Below, one piece after another: positions 1 through 5,437 of a stretch of 7,664 nucleotides of DNA. Under the pieces are notes generated by a model, which saw only the letters and a list, made by a program, of their open reading frames with translations, was not told the DNA's origin and did not search any database. This DNA is from Candidatus Falkowiibacteriota bacterium (lineage in GTDB: Bacteria; Patescibacteriota; Patescibacteriia; Patescibacteriales; UBA12075). Numbering within the stretch: position 1 is the stretch's first letter; every line of letters starts with the position of its first letter. A program made the translations under genes and the position numbers. The stretch covers positions 1-7,664 of the forward strand of contig JAUVLY010000037.1 of NCBI GenBank assembly GCA_030600505.1, read 5' to 3'.

Positions 1-144
1 AGGGAGGTTATAAATAAATATAACAAAGAGTTGTTAGGCGATACTTTGGCTCTGTCGATCAAGGAAGGTAACAGCGATATTGACAAAGCTAATAATGTGG
101 ACATAAACGGAGGAAAAGTAAGTCTGGAAATTATTAAAAAATAA
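1..144 (+). CDS. ileS: C-terminal end of isoleucyl-tRNA synthetase (probable, partial)
   Basis: An open frame enters from the left edge and ends at TAA 142-144, giving the last 47 residues of a protein. The tail has the order seen at the end of the long (type II, eukaryote/archaea-like) isoleucyl-tRNA synthetases: a helix ending in a motif like 'YNKELLGDTLA', a short acidic linker, then a final strand pair 'VDINGGKVSLEIIKK'. In that family the corresponding C-terminal region reads roughly 'yIaeETLa...dIdGekv.i.i'. The enzyme charges tRNA-Ile in the cytoplasm; the catalytic domain lies outside the window, so the call rests on this tail only. The next gene starts 18 bases downstream, suggesting cotranscription. 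Another protein with a similar C-terminal domain cannot be excluded. Confidence 0.55.
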   Translation, partial: REVINKYNKELLGDTLALSIKEGNSDIDKANNVDINGGKVSLEIIKK

Positions 145-162
145 AAATTTAATTATTTTTAT

Positions 163-1185
163 ATGGAAAGACCTAGGGTCAAGGCTATTGTCCTCTTTTC
201 CGGCGGTCTGGACTCAATATTGGCCGCCAAGCTGCTCATGAACCAAGGGATAGAGGTGACTGCTCTAACGTATGAGAGTAATTTTTTTAATGCCAACGTG
301 GCCAGAGAATCGGCTAAGAATTTAGGTATTCCGATAATAATTAAGGATATTTCTAAGGCTGAGCTTGGGCTGGTTAAGAACCCTGCTAATGGTTATGGTA
401 AGCATCTTAATCCATGTATTGATTGCCACGGAATGATGATACGTCTGGCCGGTGAAATAGCCAAAAAGCAGGGTTTTGATATTGTTGCTACCGGTGAAGT
501 ATTGGGGCAACGCCCTTTTTCGCAGAATCGGGACGCGTTAAGGCGGGTAAAGGAAATTTCCGGAGTTGACGTACTCAGGCCTTTGTCCGCAAAGCTGCTT
601 GCAGAAACCGGGGCGGAGAAAAGTAGGCTGGTAATTCGCGGCAAGCTGCGCGCGATTCGCGGCCGCGGACGGGAAGAACAGATGGAGTTAGCTGAGCGTT
701 ATGATATTAAAAAGTATCCCAGTCCGGCCGGCGGCTGTTTATTAACTGACCCGGAGTTTAGCAATCGTTTAATGAAATTACTGGAAAAGTGCCCCGCTTG
801 TGACATTGATGATATTGAGCTAATAAAAAACGGCCGGGTGTTTTGGTTGTGCACCAAAGAAGACGCTCCGGTTTTAGCGCTTATCGGGCGTGATCATGAG
901 GAGAATGAAAAGCTTAAAAAACTTGCCAAAAAGGGTGATTTTATTGTAGAATTAAAGGAGATAAATGGCCCGAGCACTCTAGTTAAGTTTATAAATATTA
1001 AGGGGTCAGTAAATTTTAAAAGCAATAACTATTTAAAGATTCCAAAAATAATAAGTTTGAGTAAATTAAGGCTTAGCGAGCCTAAGAGTCTTGAACAAAT
1101 ATTTGAGATAATTTGCTTGTTAACCGGATATTATTCCACCAAAGCCAGAAACAAGGAGGTGGAGTTATTAATAAATAAAATTTAA
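163..1185 (+). CDS. PP-loop ATPase, MnmA/ThiI-like tRNA sulfur-transfer family protein
   Basis: This 340-residue cytoplasmic protein starts with an N-type ATP pyrophosphatase fold: the PP-loop SGGLDS is at residues 13-18. A Cys pair, C85 and C88 in 'NPCIDCHGMM', follows, then 'ATGEVLGQRPFSQ' (109-121) and the family signature 'YPSPAGGCLLTDPEF' (185-199, with C192). Enzymes with this fold adenylate a tRNA uridine and replace its oxygen with sulfur; the cysteines are plausible sulfur carriers or cluster ligands. Further cysteines lie at 210, 213 and 230. The second half (about 175-290) resembles the NFACT-R-like RNA-binding region attached to this family, recalled from memory. Homologues are often labelled ThiI or 2-thiouridylate methyltransferase; neither name is established, so no symbol is given. 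ATG 163 lacks a Shine-Dalgarno site and has an A/T-only leader. The preceding gene ends 18 bases upstream and a pilus-type ATPase begins 10 bases downstream. Confidence 0.8.
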   Translation: MERPRVKAIVLFSGGLDSILAAKLLMNQGIEVTALTYESNFFNANVARESAKNLGIPIIIKDISKAELGLVKNPANGYGKHLNPCIDCHGMMIRLAGEIAKKQGFDIVATGEVLGQRPFSQNRDALRRVKEISGVDVLRPLSAKLLAETGAEKSRLVIRGKLRAIRGRGREEQMELAERYDIKKYPSPAGGCLLTDPEFSNRLMKLLEKCPACDIDDIELIKNGRVFWLCTKEDAPVLALIGRDHEENEKLKKLAKKGDFIVELKEINGPSTLVKFINIKGSVNFKSNNYLKIPKIISLSKLRLSEPKSLEQIFEIICLLTGYYSTKARNKEVELLINKI

Positions 1186-1195
1186 TTTCATAAAT

Positions 1196-2374
1196 ATGGC
1201 TTTTGGTGCTGAAACCAGGAAAAATATAAAAATTGATATCGTTAAAATTGTTAATGATATTTTTAAGCAAGCGATTGACTTAGGCGCGAGCGATATTCAT
1301 GTTGAATCGACTTATGAAGGGATGGTGATTCGCTATCGGGTGGATGGAACACTCAAGGTAGTATCAGAGGGCGACAAAATGCTTAGGGATTTTGTAATAT
1401 CAAGGATCAAAGTTATGGCCCTCTTGGAAACCACCGGTTTGCCTCGTCCTCAGGAAGGTAATATCAAATTCAAGCAAGGGGACAGCAACGTTGATATGCG
1501 AATTTCGATTTTTCCCACCAGCACCGGGGAATGCGTGGTTATTAGGATTCTGGAGACTGATAAATTTTTTGGTGATTTTCGTGAATTAGGCCTTTTAGAC
1601 GAGCAAACAACTGCGATTGAAGAGATTATTCAGCGTCCCTATGGCCTGGTATTGGTTACCGGCCCGAACGGTTCAGGCAAATCCACTACTTTGTTTACGA
1701 TTTTAAACCGTTTAAATAAGCCGGAAAAGAGTTTGGTAACTCTGGAAGACCCGGTCGAGAGGAAGATCGATATGGTGCGCCAGACCAATATTAATCCTGA
1801 CATTAACCTTACTTTTGCTACCGGCCTTAGATATTTGCTCCGCCAAGACCCGGATATTATTATGGTCGGGGAGATTCGCGACAAGGAAACCGCGCAGATC
1901 GCGGTCCAGGCTGCCATTACCGGACACTTGGTCCTCGCCACTATCCATACCAATAACGCGGCCGGAGCGATCGTGCGGATGATCAATATGGGGGTAGAGC
2001 CATTTCTTCTCTCAAGCGCGCTCAAGTTTGTGACTGCTCAGCGCCTGGCCCGGGTGAATTGCTCACATTGCAAGAAGGAATATGAACCGCCCGTGGAACT
2101 CTTAAAGCGGATTGATGCTCCGCAGAGCATTAAATTTTATCATTCAGTCGGTTGTGATGCCTGTAATCACGAAGGGGTAAAAGGCCGGATCGGCGTACAT
2201 GAGTTAATAGTGGTTACTAAGAGTATTCAGGATTTGACCTTGCTTAAGCCATCGGACGAGCAGATCAATAAAATCGCGGTTGATGAGGGTATGACCACGC
2301 TTCGGCAAGCGGCCCTGCAAAAGGTATACGACGGAACCATTAGTATAGAAGAGGCAATAAGGCTTACTGAATAA
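1196..2374 (+). CDS. GspE/PilB-type secretion ATPase, short form without N-terminal domain
   Basis: This is a hexameric motor ATPase of the type II secretion/type IV pilus assembly family, acting at the inner face of the cytoplasmic membrane. An N2-type domain (about 12-120, with 'GASDIHVE' at 30-37 and 'IRYRVDG' at 45-51) precedes the RecA-like core. The Walker A GPNGSGKST is at 156-164, the Asp box LEDP at 183-186, the Walker B region 'DPDIIMVGEIRD' at 218-229 with catalytic E226, and the His box 'TGHLVLATIHT' at 242-252. A tetracysteine zinc site (C289, C292, C320, C323) points to GspE/PilB rather than the retraction ATPase PilT, which lacks it. At 392 residues it is well short of the usual 500-570 and lacks the N-terminal MshEN-type domain. 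ATG 1196 follows the previous stop by 10 bases and has no Shine-Dalgarno. No pilin, platform or prepilin peptidase gene is nearby, so the machine it serves is unknown. Confidence 0.93.
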   Translation: MAFGAETRKNIKIDIVKIVNDIFKQAIDLGASDIHVESTYEGMVIRYRVDGTLKVVSEGDKMLRDFVISRIKVMALLETTGLPRPQEGNIKFKQGDSNVDMRISIFPTSTGECVVIRILETDKFFGDFRELGLLDEQTTAIEEIIQRPYGLVLVTGPNGSGKSTTLFTILNRLNKPEKSLVTLEDPVERKIDMVRQTNINPDINLTFATGLRYLLRQDPDIIMVGEIRDKETAQIAVQAAITGHLVLATIHTNNAAGAIVRMINMGVEPFLLSSALKFVTAQRLARVNCSHCKKEYEPPVELLKRIDAPQSIKFYHSVGCDACNHEGVKGRIGVHELIVVTKSIQDLTLLKPSDEQINKIAVDEGMTTLRQAALQKVYDGTISIEEAIRLTE

Positions 2375-2506
2375 TATAATGCAAATCCGCGAATGATATG
2401 CAAATCTACGAATTGCGAATTATGCGAATTAAAAAAATAAATTAGATTATAAAATTAAATGTTTCTCGTTATGAGTTACGCGTTATGAGTTACGAGAATT
2501 AAAATT
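2375..2506 (+). repeat. Repeat-filled gap between the GspE-type gene and lemA
   Basis: This 132-base gap holds two separate repeats and no gene. At 2379-2431 two imperfect copies of ATGCAAATCYRCGAAT (starting 2379 and 2398) are followed by two exact copies of TGCGAATTA (2414 and 2423), so the core CGAAT occurs four times. At 2462-2496 five heptamers lie end to end, TTTCTCG then four TTAYGMG units. The A/T-rich stretch between them (2431-2460) has a possible -10 box, TATAAA at 2448-2453, but no convincing -35 box. No terminator-like hairpin is present, so read-through from the upstream genes into lemA is possible. Confidence 0.8.
2462..2496 (+). repeat. TTACGAG-type heptamer array before lemA
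   Basis: Five 7-base units run without spacers. The first, TTTCTCG, is diverged; the other four (starting 2469, 2476, 2483 and 2490) alternate TTATGAG, TTACGCG, TTATGAG, TTACGAG. The array ends 10 bases before the lemA ATG at 2507, so its last GAG sits about where a weak ribosome-binding core would be. The same unit occurs in a seven-copy array at 6107-6155 before another gene. Confidence 0.85.
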
Positions 2507-3070
2507 ATGGAAATTACATTAATTATTCTCGGTGTGGTGGTTGTTGGCGCGGTTGTAATAATCGGCATGTACAACTCGCTTATTAAACTGAAGAACCGGG
2601 TGGAGGAAGCCTGGAGCGACATTGACGTCCAGCTTAAACGCCGTTATGATTTGATTCCTAATCTGGTAGAAACCGTAAAGGGCTATGCCGGGCACGAAAA
2701 GTCTACTTTGGAGAGTGTCACCAAGGCCCGCAGCCAGGCCATGGCCGCCCAGGAGTCGGGTGACGCCAAGCAGCAGGCTGCGGCTGAGAACATGCTTAGC
2801 TCCACGCTTAAATCCATTTTTGCGCTTAGCGAGAGCTATCCGGAGCTTAAGGCTAATACTAACTTTTTGGAATTACAGCGCGAACTTAGTGACACCGAGA
2901 ACAAAATTCAGGCGTCCAGGCGTTTCTACAACGGCAATGTCCGCGACTTTAACACCAAGCTGGAAGTATTCCCGACAAATATCATCGGTAACATGCTTGG
3001 TTTTAAATCCCGCGATTATTTTGAGATCGAGGACGAAAAAGAACGGGATAATGTTAAGGTTAAGTTTTAA
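2507..3070 (+). CDS. lemA: LemA family membrane protein
   Basis: LemA proteins are small membrane-anchored helical-bundle proteins of uncertain function, often found beside the protease HtpX. The 187-residue product has one N-terminal transmembrane helix (about 3-21) with a very short exposed N terminus. The family core follows: 'YNSLIKLKNRVEEAWSDID' (22-40), 'LKRRYDLIPNLVETVKGYA' (43-61) and 'HEKSTLESVTKAR' (63-75). The rest is mostly charged and helical, ending with 'FNTKLEVFPTNIIGNMLGFK', also typical of the family. Length is normal. Start ATG 2507 gives a complete anchor; its leader 'aattaaaatt' has no Shine-Dalgarno. The gene is bracketed by CGAAT-type repeats (2379-2431 and 3074-3110) and closed by a terminator at 3131-3160. 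Family assignment is secure; the physiological role is not known from sequence. Confidence 0.96.
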   Translation: MEITLIILGVVVVGAVVIIGMYNSLIKLKNRVEEAWSDIDVQLKRRYDLIPNLVETVKGYAGHEKSTLESVTKARSQAMAAQESGDAKQQAAAENMLSSTLKSIFALSESYPELKANTNFLELQRELSDTENKIQASRRFYNGNVRDFNTKLEVFPTNIIGNMLGFKSRDYFEIEDEKERDNVKVKF

Positions 3071-3073
3071 ATC

Positions 3074-3110
3074 ACGAATGTTCACGAATAGGAAACGAAT
3101 ATTAACGAAT
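3074..3110 (+). repeat. Four ACGAAT repeats after lemA, spaced 10-11 bases
   Basis: ACGAAT occurs four times, starting at 3074, 3084, 3095 and 3105, directly after the lemA stop codon. The start-to-start spacing of 10, 11 and 10 bases matches one helical turn of DNA, so all copies would face the same side of the helix. The core CGAAT is the one repeated four times at 2390-2429 on the other side of lemA, in the same orientation. Confidence 0.75.
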
Positions 3111-3130
3111 CTAGTAAACTCAAATAGAAA

Positions 3131-3160
3131 CGGGGTCCGGCAACGGACTCCGCTTTATTA
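3131..3160 (+). terminator. Intrinsic terminator after lemA
   Basis: A 9-base-pair stem, CGGGGTCCG (3131-3139) with CGGACTCCG (3144-3152), contains one G-T wobble and closes on a GCAA (GNRA) tetraloop. CTTTATTAT follows. The GC-rich stem with a T-rich tail is a standard rho-independent terminator for transcription coming from lemA. A-rich sequence on the 5' side ('aaatagaaa') could allow weak function on the other strand, but no gene lies on that strand here. Confidence 0.85.
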
Positions 3161-3164
3161 TAAA
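3159..3164 (+). promoter_or_regulatory. Possible -10 box for the transporter gene
   Basis: TATAAA lies in the T-rich tail of the lemA terminator. It is the only -10-like hexamer between that terminator and the transporter start, and would place the transcript start near 3171, just ahead of the dyad at 3173-3203. No TTGACA-like -35 box is visible at the right distance, so the call is weak. Confidence 0.25.
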
Positions 3165-3172
3165 ACACTTGA

Positions 3173-3203
3173 GACACTTAGTGTCCTCGGGACACTGAGT
3201 GTT
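3173..3203 (+). promoter_or_regulatory. Tandem 13-base dyads forming a 13-bp hairpin before the transporter gene
   Basis: Two related imperfect palindromes lie side by side: GACACTTAGTGTC (3173-3185) and GACACTGAGTGTT (3191-3203), with centres 18 bases apart. Together they also fold into one long hairpin: ACACTTAGTGTCC (3174-3186) pairs with GGACACTGAGTGT (3190-3202) over 13 base pairs with one G-T wobble and a TCG loop. A further half-site ACACTT lies at 3165-3170. No T-tract follows and the transporter start is 13 bases downstream, so an operator or a 5' leader hairpin is more likely than a terminator. The regulator, if any, is not identifiable. Confidence 0.6.
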
Positions 3204-3216
3204 AATATGCACAAAC

Positions 3217-4326
3217 ATGACATTAAGGAAAAATAAAGGTTTACACGCCATTTACTCAATGAACGCTATCCAGGAGCTGGGGATGTCACTAGTGGGTATT
3301 TTTATTCCGATTTATTTTCTTACTATCGGTTACTCGATTGAAGATGTTTTGATGTTTTTTATAGTTAATTATATTTTTGTTCTGGTTTTTTCTTTTGTAG
3401 CAATTTATTTAGCTAATTTGATTGGCTTACAGCGGGTAATCGTGGTCCGCTATCCGTTTTTGATAGTATTTTTAATATCCATGGTTACAGTGGAGGTAAC
3501 CGGGATTCCTCTGGGGCTGATCGCTTTTTTTAATGGCATTCAAACTGCTTTCTACTTTACTCCATTGCATATAATGTTTGCCCAAAACGCCAAGTTTAAA
3601 TCTATGGGTGATTCCATGGGTAAATATTTTGCCTTTGTTAAGTTGGTCGGTTTGATTGGGCCTTTTGTTGGCGGCTTAATAGCTTTTTATTTTGGCTTTC
3701 CCAAACTTTTTATAGTAGCTTTAATAATTCTTGGCTTTAGTATCTTGCCAATAATAACGACTAAAGTAGTTATCACGAAATTTAGTTTTAAGCTTAGGCA
3801 AGGGAAGAAATTGCTTAAAAAATACCCTAAGTATTTTGTTGCCGAGGTTATAGATAATTTTTGTGAAGAAGCCGATGGGATCATATGGCCGATATTTATT
3901 TTTCTTACTTTTGCCAGCATTATTTCGGTCGGTACGATTGGTGCCTTGGTCGGGCTTGGCGCTTTTCTTTTTACCGTGGTAATTGGTAAGGCGAGCGATA
4001 AATACAAAAAAGAGCACTTAATTAAAGCCGGGGCTATCAGTCTGGCATTGGTTTGGCTTTTCCGATATGGAGTTAGTGGGGAAATACCATATTACTTAAG
4101 CACTTTGATCGGTGGGTTTGTAATGATGTTATTTTTAATTCCTTTTCATTCTCGTATTTATTCGCTTGCCAAGAGAAACACAAGCGATGAATTTTTGGTT
4201 TTTCGGGAAGTGCCGGTCGCTATTGGGAGGATAATTTTTCTGTCGCTGGCTTTGCTTATGGTAAATAATCTAGCCTTCCTTTTCCCTATTGTCGGCTTGA
4301 TGTATTTGTATTTCTTGTTTTTATAG
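3217..4326 (+). CDS. MFS-type membrane transporter, substrate unknown
   Basis: From ATG 3217 the product is 369 residues and almost entirely hydrophobic, with about twelve predicted membrane helices (roughly 18-36, 42-66, 74-95, 97-118, 136-160, 163-183, 221-240, 241-257, 268-283, 290-312, 333-349 and 352-368). A charged central loop (about 184-208) separates the two six-helix halves. 'GKASDKYKKEHLIK' at 257-270, between helices 8 and 9, resembles the MFS motif A repeat (G-x3-D-[RK]-x-[GK]-[RK]). The C terminus stops right after the last helix. Nothing shows the substrate. An in-frame GTG at 3199 would add six residues but lies inside the hairpin arm, so ATG 3217 is preferred; neither has a Shine-Dalgarno. 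The gene lies between lemA and htpX, and its stop overlaps the inverted repeat before htpX. Confidence 0.82.
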   Translation: MTLRKNKGLHAIYSMNAIQELGMSLVGIFIPIYFLTIGYSIEDVLMFFIVNYIFVLVFSFVAIYLANLIGLQRVIVVRYPFLIVFLISMVTVEVTGIPLGLIAFFNGIQTAFYFTPLHIMFAQNAKFKSMGDSMGKYFAFVKLVGLIGPFVGGLIAFYFGFPKLFIVALIILGFSILPIITTKVVITKFSFKLRQGKKLLKKYPKYFVAEVIDNFCEEADGIIWPIFIFLTFASIISVGTIGALVGLGAFLFTVVIGKASDKYKKEHLIKAGAISLALVWLFRYGVSGEIPYYLSTLIGGFVMMLFLIPFHSRIYSLAKRNTSDEFLVFREVPVAIGRIIFLSLALLMVNNLAFLFPIVGLMYLYFLFL

Positions 4327-4341
4327 TATAATATATACTAT
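4323..4341 (+). promoter_or_regulatory. Probable htpX -10 box inside an AT-rich inverted repeat
   Basis: A perfect TATAAT lies at 4327-4332, immediately after the transporter stop codon (4324-4326). It sits within an 8-base inverted repeat, ATAGTATA (4323-4330) and TATACTAT (4334-4341), with a 3-base centre. A transcript from here would start near 4339 and have a leader of about 56 bases that includes the CTAAAAC array. No good -35 box is visible, and AT-rich sequence makes such boxes by chance, so confidence is moderate. Confidence 0.4.
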
Positions 4342-4355
4342 CACCCATATACAGA

Positions 4356-4391
4356 CTTAACACCTAAAAGCTAATTCCTAAAACCTAATAA
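4356..4391 (+). repeat. CTAAAAC-type heptamer array before htpX
   Basis: After an 8-base unit CTTAACAC (4356-4363), four 7-base units run in register: CTAAAAG (4364), CTAATTC (4371), CTAAAAC (4378) and CTAATAA (4385). The array ends 3 bases before the htpX ATG. The 9-mer CCTAATAAT at its end (4384-4392) recurs at 6091-6099 in another gap. Confidence 0.7.
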
Positions 4392-4394
4392 TAT

Positions 4395-5312
4395 ATGCCT
4401 ACTCTTTATACTCACTCAGACTCAAATAAGCGGAAAACAATATTTTTATTGTTTGGTTTTATGATTTTTATTATTATTGTCGGTTTTGTTTTTAGCGAAG
4501 CCATGGGTAGCCGGGGGATTTTATATTTCGCCGTGATATTTAGTTCTGTTATGTCGTTTATCAGTTATTGGTGGTCTGACAAGATTGTTTTGGCTATGTC
4601 TAGCGCCAAGCAAATTAAGTTTGAGGATAATAAAGAATTGTATCGAATAGTAGAGAATCTTTGTATAACCGCCGGTTTACCAACCCCGAAAATATACATT
4701 ATTAACGATACTGCCCCCAACGCCTTTGCCACTGGGCGCGACCCGGAACACGCGGTTGTGGCTGTAACTAAGGGTTTGCTTCAGAAGTTAGATAGAAGTG
4801 AACTGGAAGGGGTGATAGCCCATGAGCTTTCGCATATTGGCAACCGTGATATTCTTATCGCCACCATTGTTACGGTTTTGGTCGGAGTGGTAGTGCTTCT
4901 GGCCGACTGGTTTCGGCGCTGGACCTTTTTTGGCGGGGGACGAAGGCGGAGCAGTAAAAATAGCGGCAACTTGCAGCTAATTATTTTTATAGTCGCGATT
5001 ATATTATCCATTCTGGCTCCGGTGTTTGCATACTTAATGCAATTTGCTATTTCACGTAAACGGGAATTTTTGGCCGACGCGGATGGCGCGCTTTTAACCC
5101 GTTACCCGGATGGGTTAGCTCGGGCTTTAGAAAAGATTTCCGCTGACCCAGAGAAATTGGAAGTAGCCAACCGCGCCACGGCCCATCTCTACATCTCTTC
5201 ACCTTTTAAAACTGATAGACCCGGCGCAAAAATAGGATTTTTCAAAAAGGCATTTTTGACCCACCCACCGGTAGAGGAGCGCATAGCTAATTTAAGAGGA
5301 ATGAAGGTTTAA
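4395..5312 (+). CDS. htpX: HtpX-like M48 membrane metalloprotease
   Basis: HtpX is a zinc protease of the inner membrane that degrades misfolded or damaged membrane proteins, with its active site in the cytoplasm. The 305-residue product has two N-terminal membrane helices (about 15-33 and 42-60), then 'PNAFATGRDPEHAVVAVTKGLL' territory at 109-129, typical of the family. The zinc motif HELSH is at 143-147 (H143, H147 ligands, E144 catalytic). Two more helices follow (about 153-172 and 194-216), separated by a basic, Gly/Ser-rich loop. The third ligand is E224 in 'RKREFLADADGA', and 'THPPVEERI' (289-297) closes the family core. All catalytic residues and the length (usually 280-300) are intact. 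ATG 4395 has no Shine-Dalgarno and follows the CTAAAAC array. LemA, its usual genomic partner, is encoded 1.3 kb upstream. Confidence 0.96.
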   Translation: MPTLYTHSDSNKRKTIFLLFGFMIFIIIVGFVFSEAMGSRGILYFAVIFSSVMSFISYWWSDKIVLAMSSAKQIKFEDNKELYRIVENLCITAGLPTPKIYIINDTAPNAFATGRDPEHAVVAVTKGLLQKLDRSELEGVIAHELSHIGNRDILIATIVTVLVGVVVLLADWFRRWTFFGGGRRRSSKNSGNLQLIIFIVAIILSILAPVFAYLMQFAISRKREFLADADGALLTRYPDGLARALEKISADPEKLEVANRATAHLYISSPFKTDRPGAKIGFFKKAFLTHPPVEERIANLRGMKV

Positions 5313-5437
5313 GTCTTAATATAAATATGTTAAGTACCCAAGAACAAAAGTTGATGAATTAATTTCAACATTATTGTAAATTTAAAAATTGTAAATTGTT
5401 TGAAAATTGAAAATTATAAATTGAAAATTTTAACTTT
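5313..5437 (+). repeat. Gap before the SGNH hydrolase: ATTGWAA heptamer array and an inverted repeat
   Basis: The main element is a degenerate array at 5373-5433 with units of the form ATTGTAA or ATTGAAA starting at 5373, 5380, 5388, 5395, 5406, 5413, 5420 and 5427. The last four are exactly 7 bases apart, and the array ends 4 bases before the ATG at 5438. Upstream, GTTGA (5350-5354) and TCAAC (5365-5369) form a weak inverted repeat. A tiny open frame of 11 codons (MLSTQEQKLMN, 5327-5362) follows a leader similar to that of real genes here. No terminator or convincing promoter is visible. Confidence 0.7.

Noticed and set aside
1..8. AGGGAGGT at the window edge as a ribosome-binding site
   Set aside because: No start codon follows at working distance; the frame through it is open and matches the end of a synthetase-like protein.
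1153..1162. AAGGAGGTGG, a perfect Shine-Dalgarno string
   Set aside because: It encodes Lys-Glu-Val within the PP-loop protein and lies 33 bases before the next ATG, with no start codon at working distance.
1639..2025. 128-codon open frame on the - strand inside the ATPase gene
   Set aside because: It lies opposite the Walker A to His-box region of the ATPase; the composition is that of a shadow frame with no motif or start context.
3199..3201. GTG as an alternative start for the transporter
   Set aside because: It lies inside the 3' arm of the hairpin and adds six residues of no family character; ATG 3217 is preferred.
2685..3236. Long open frame (183 codons) on the + strand in a second frame over lemA
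   Set aside because: It overlaps the well-supported lemA frame, its product is Arg/Ser/Leu-rich without any recognisable motif, and it runs through the terminator at 3131-3160.
4323..4341. Terminator after the transporter gene
   Set aside because: The inverted repeat is almost purely A/T and has no T-run after it, so the stem would be too weak to terminate.
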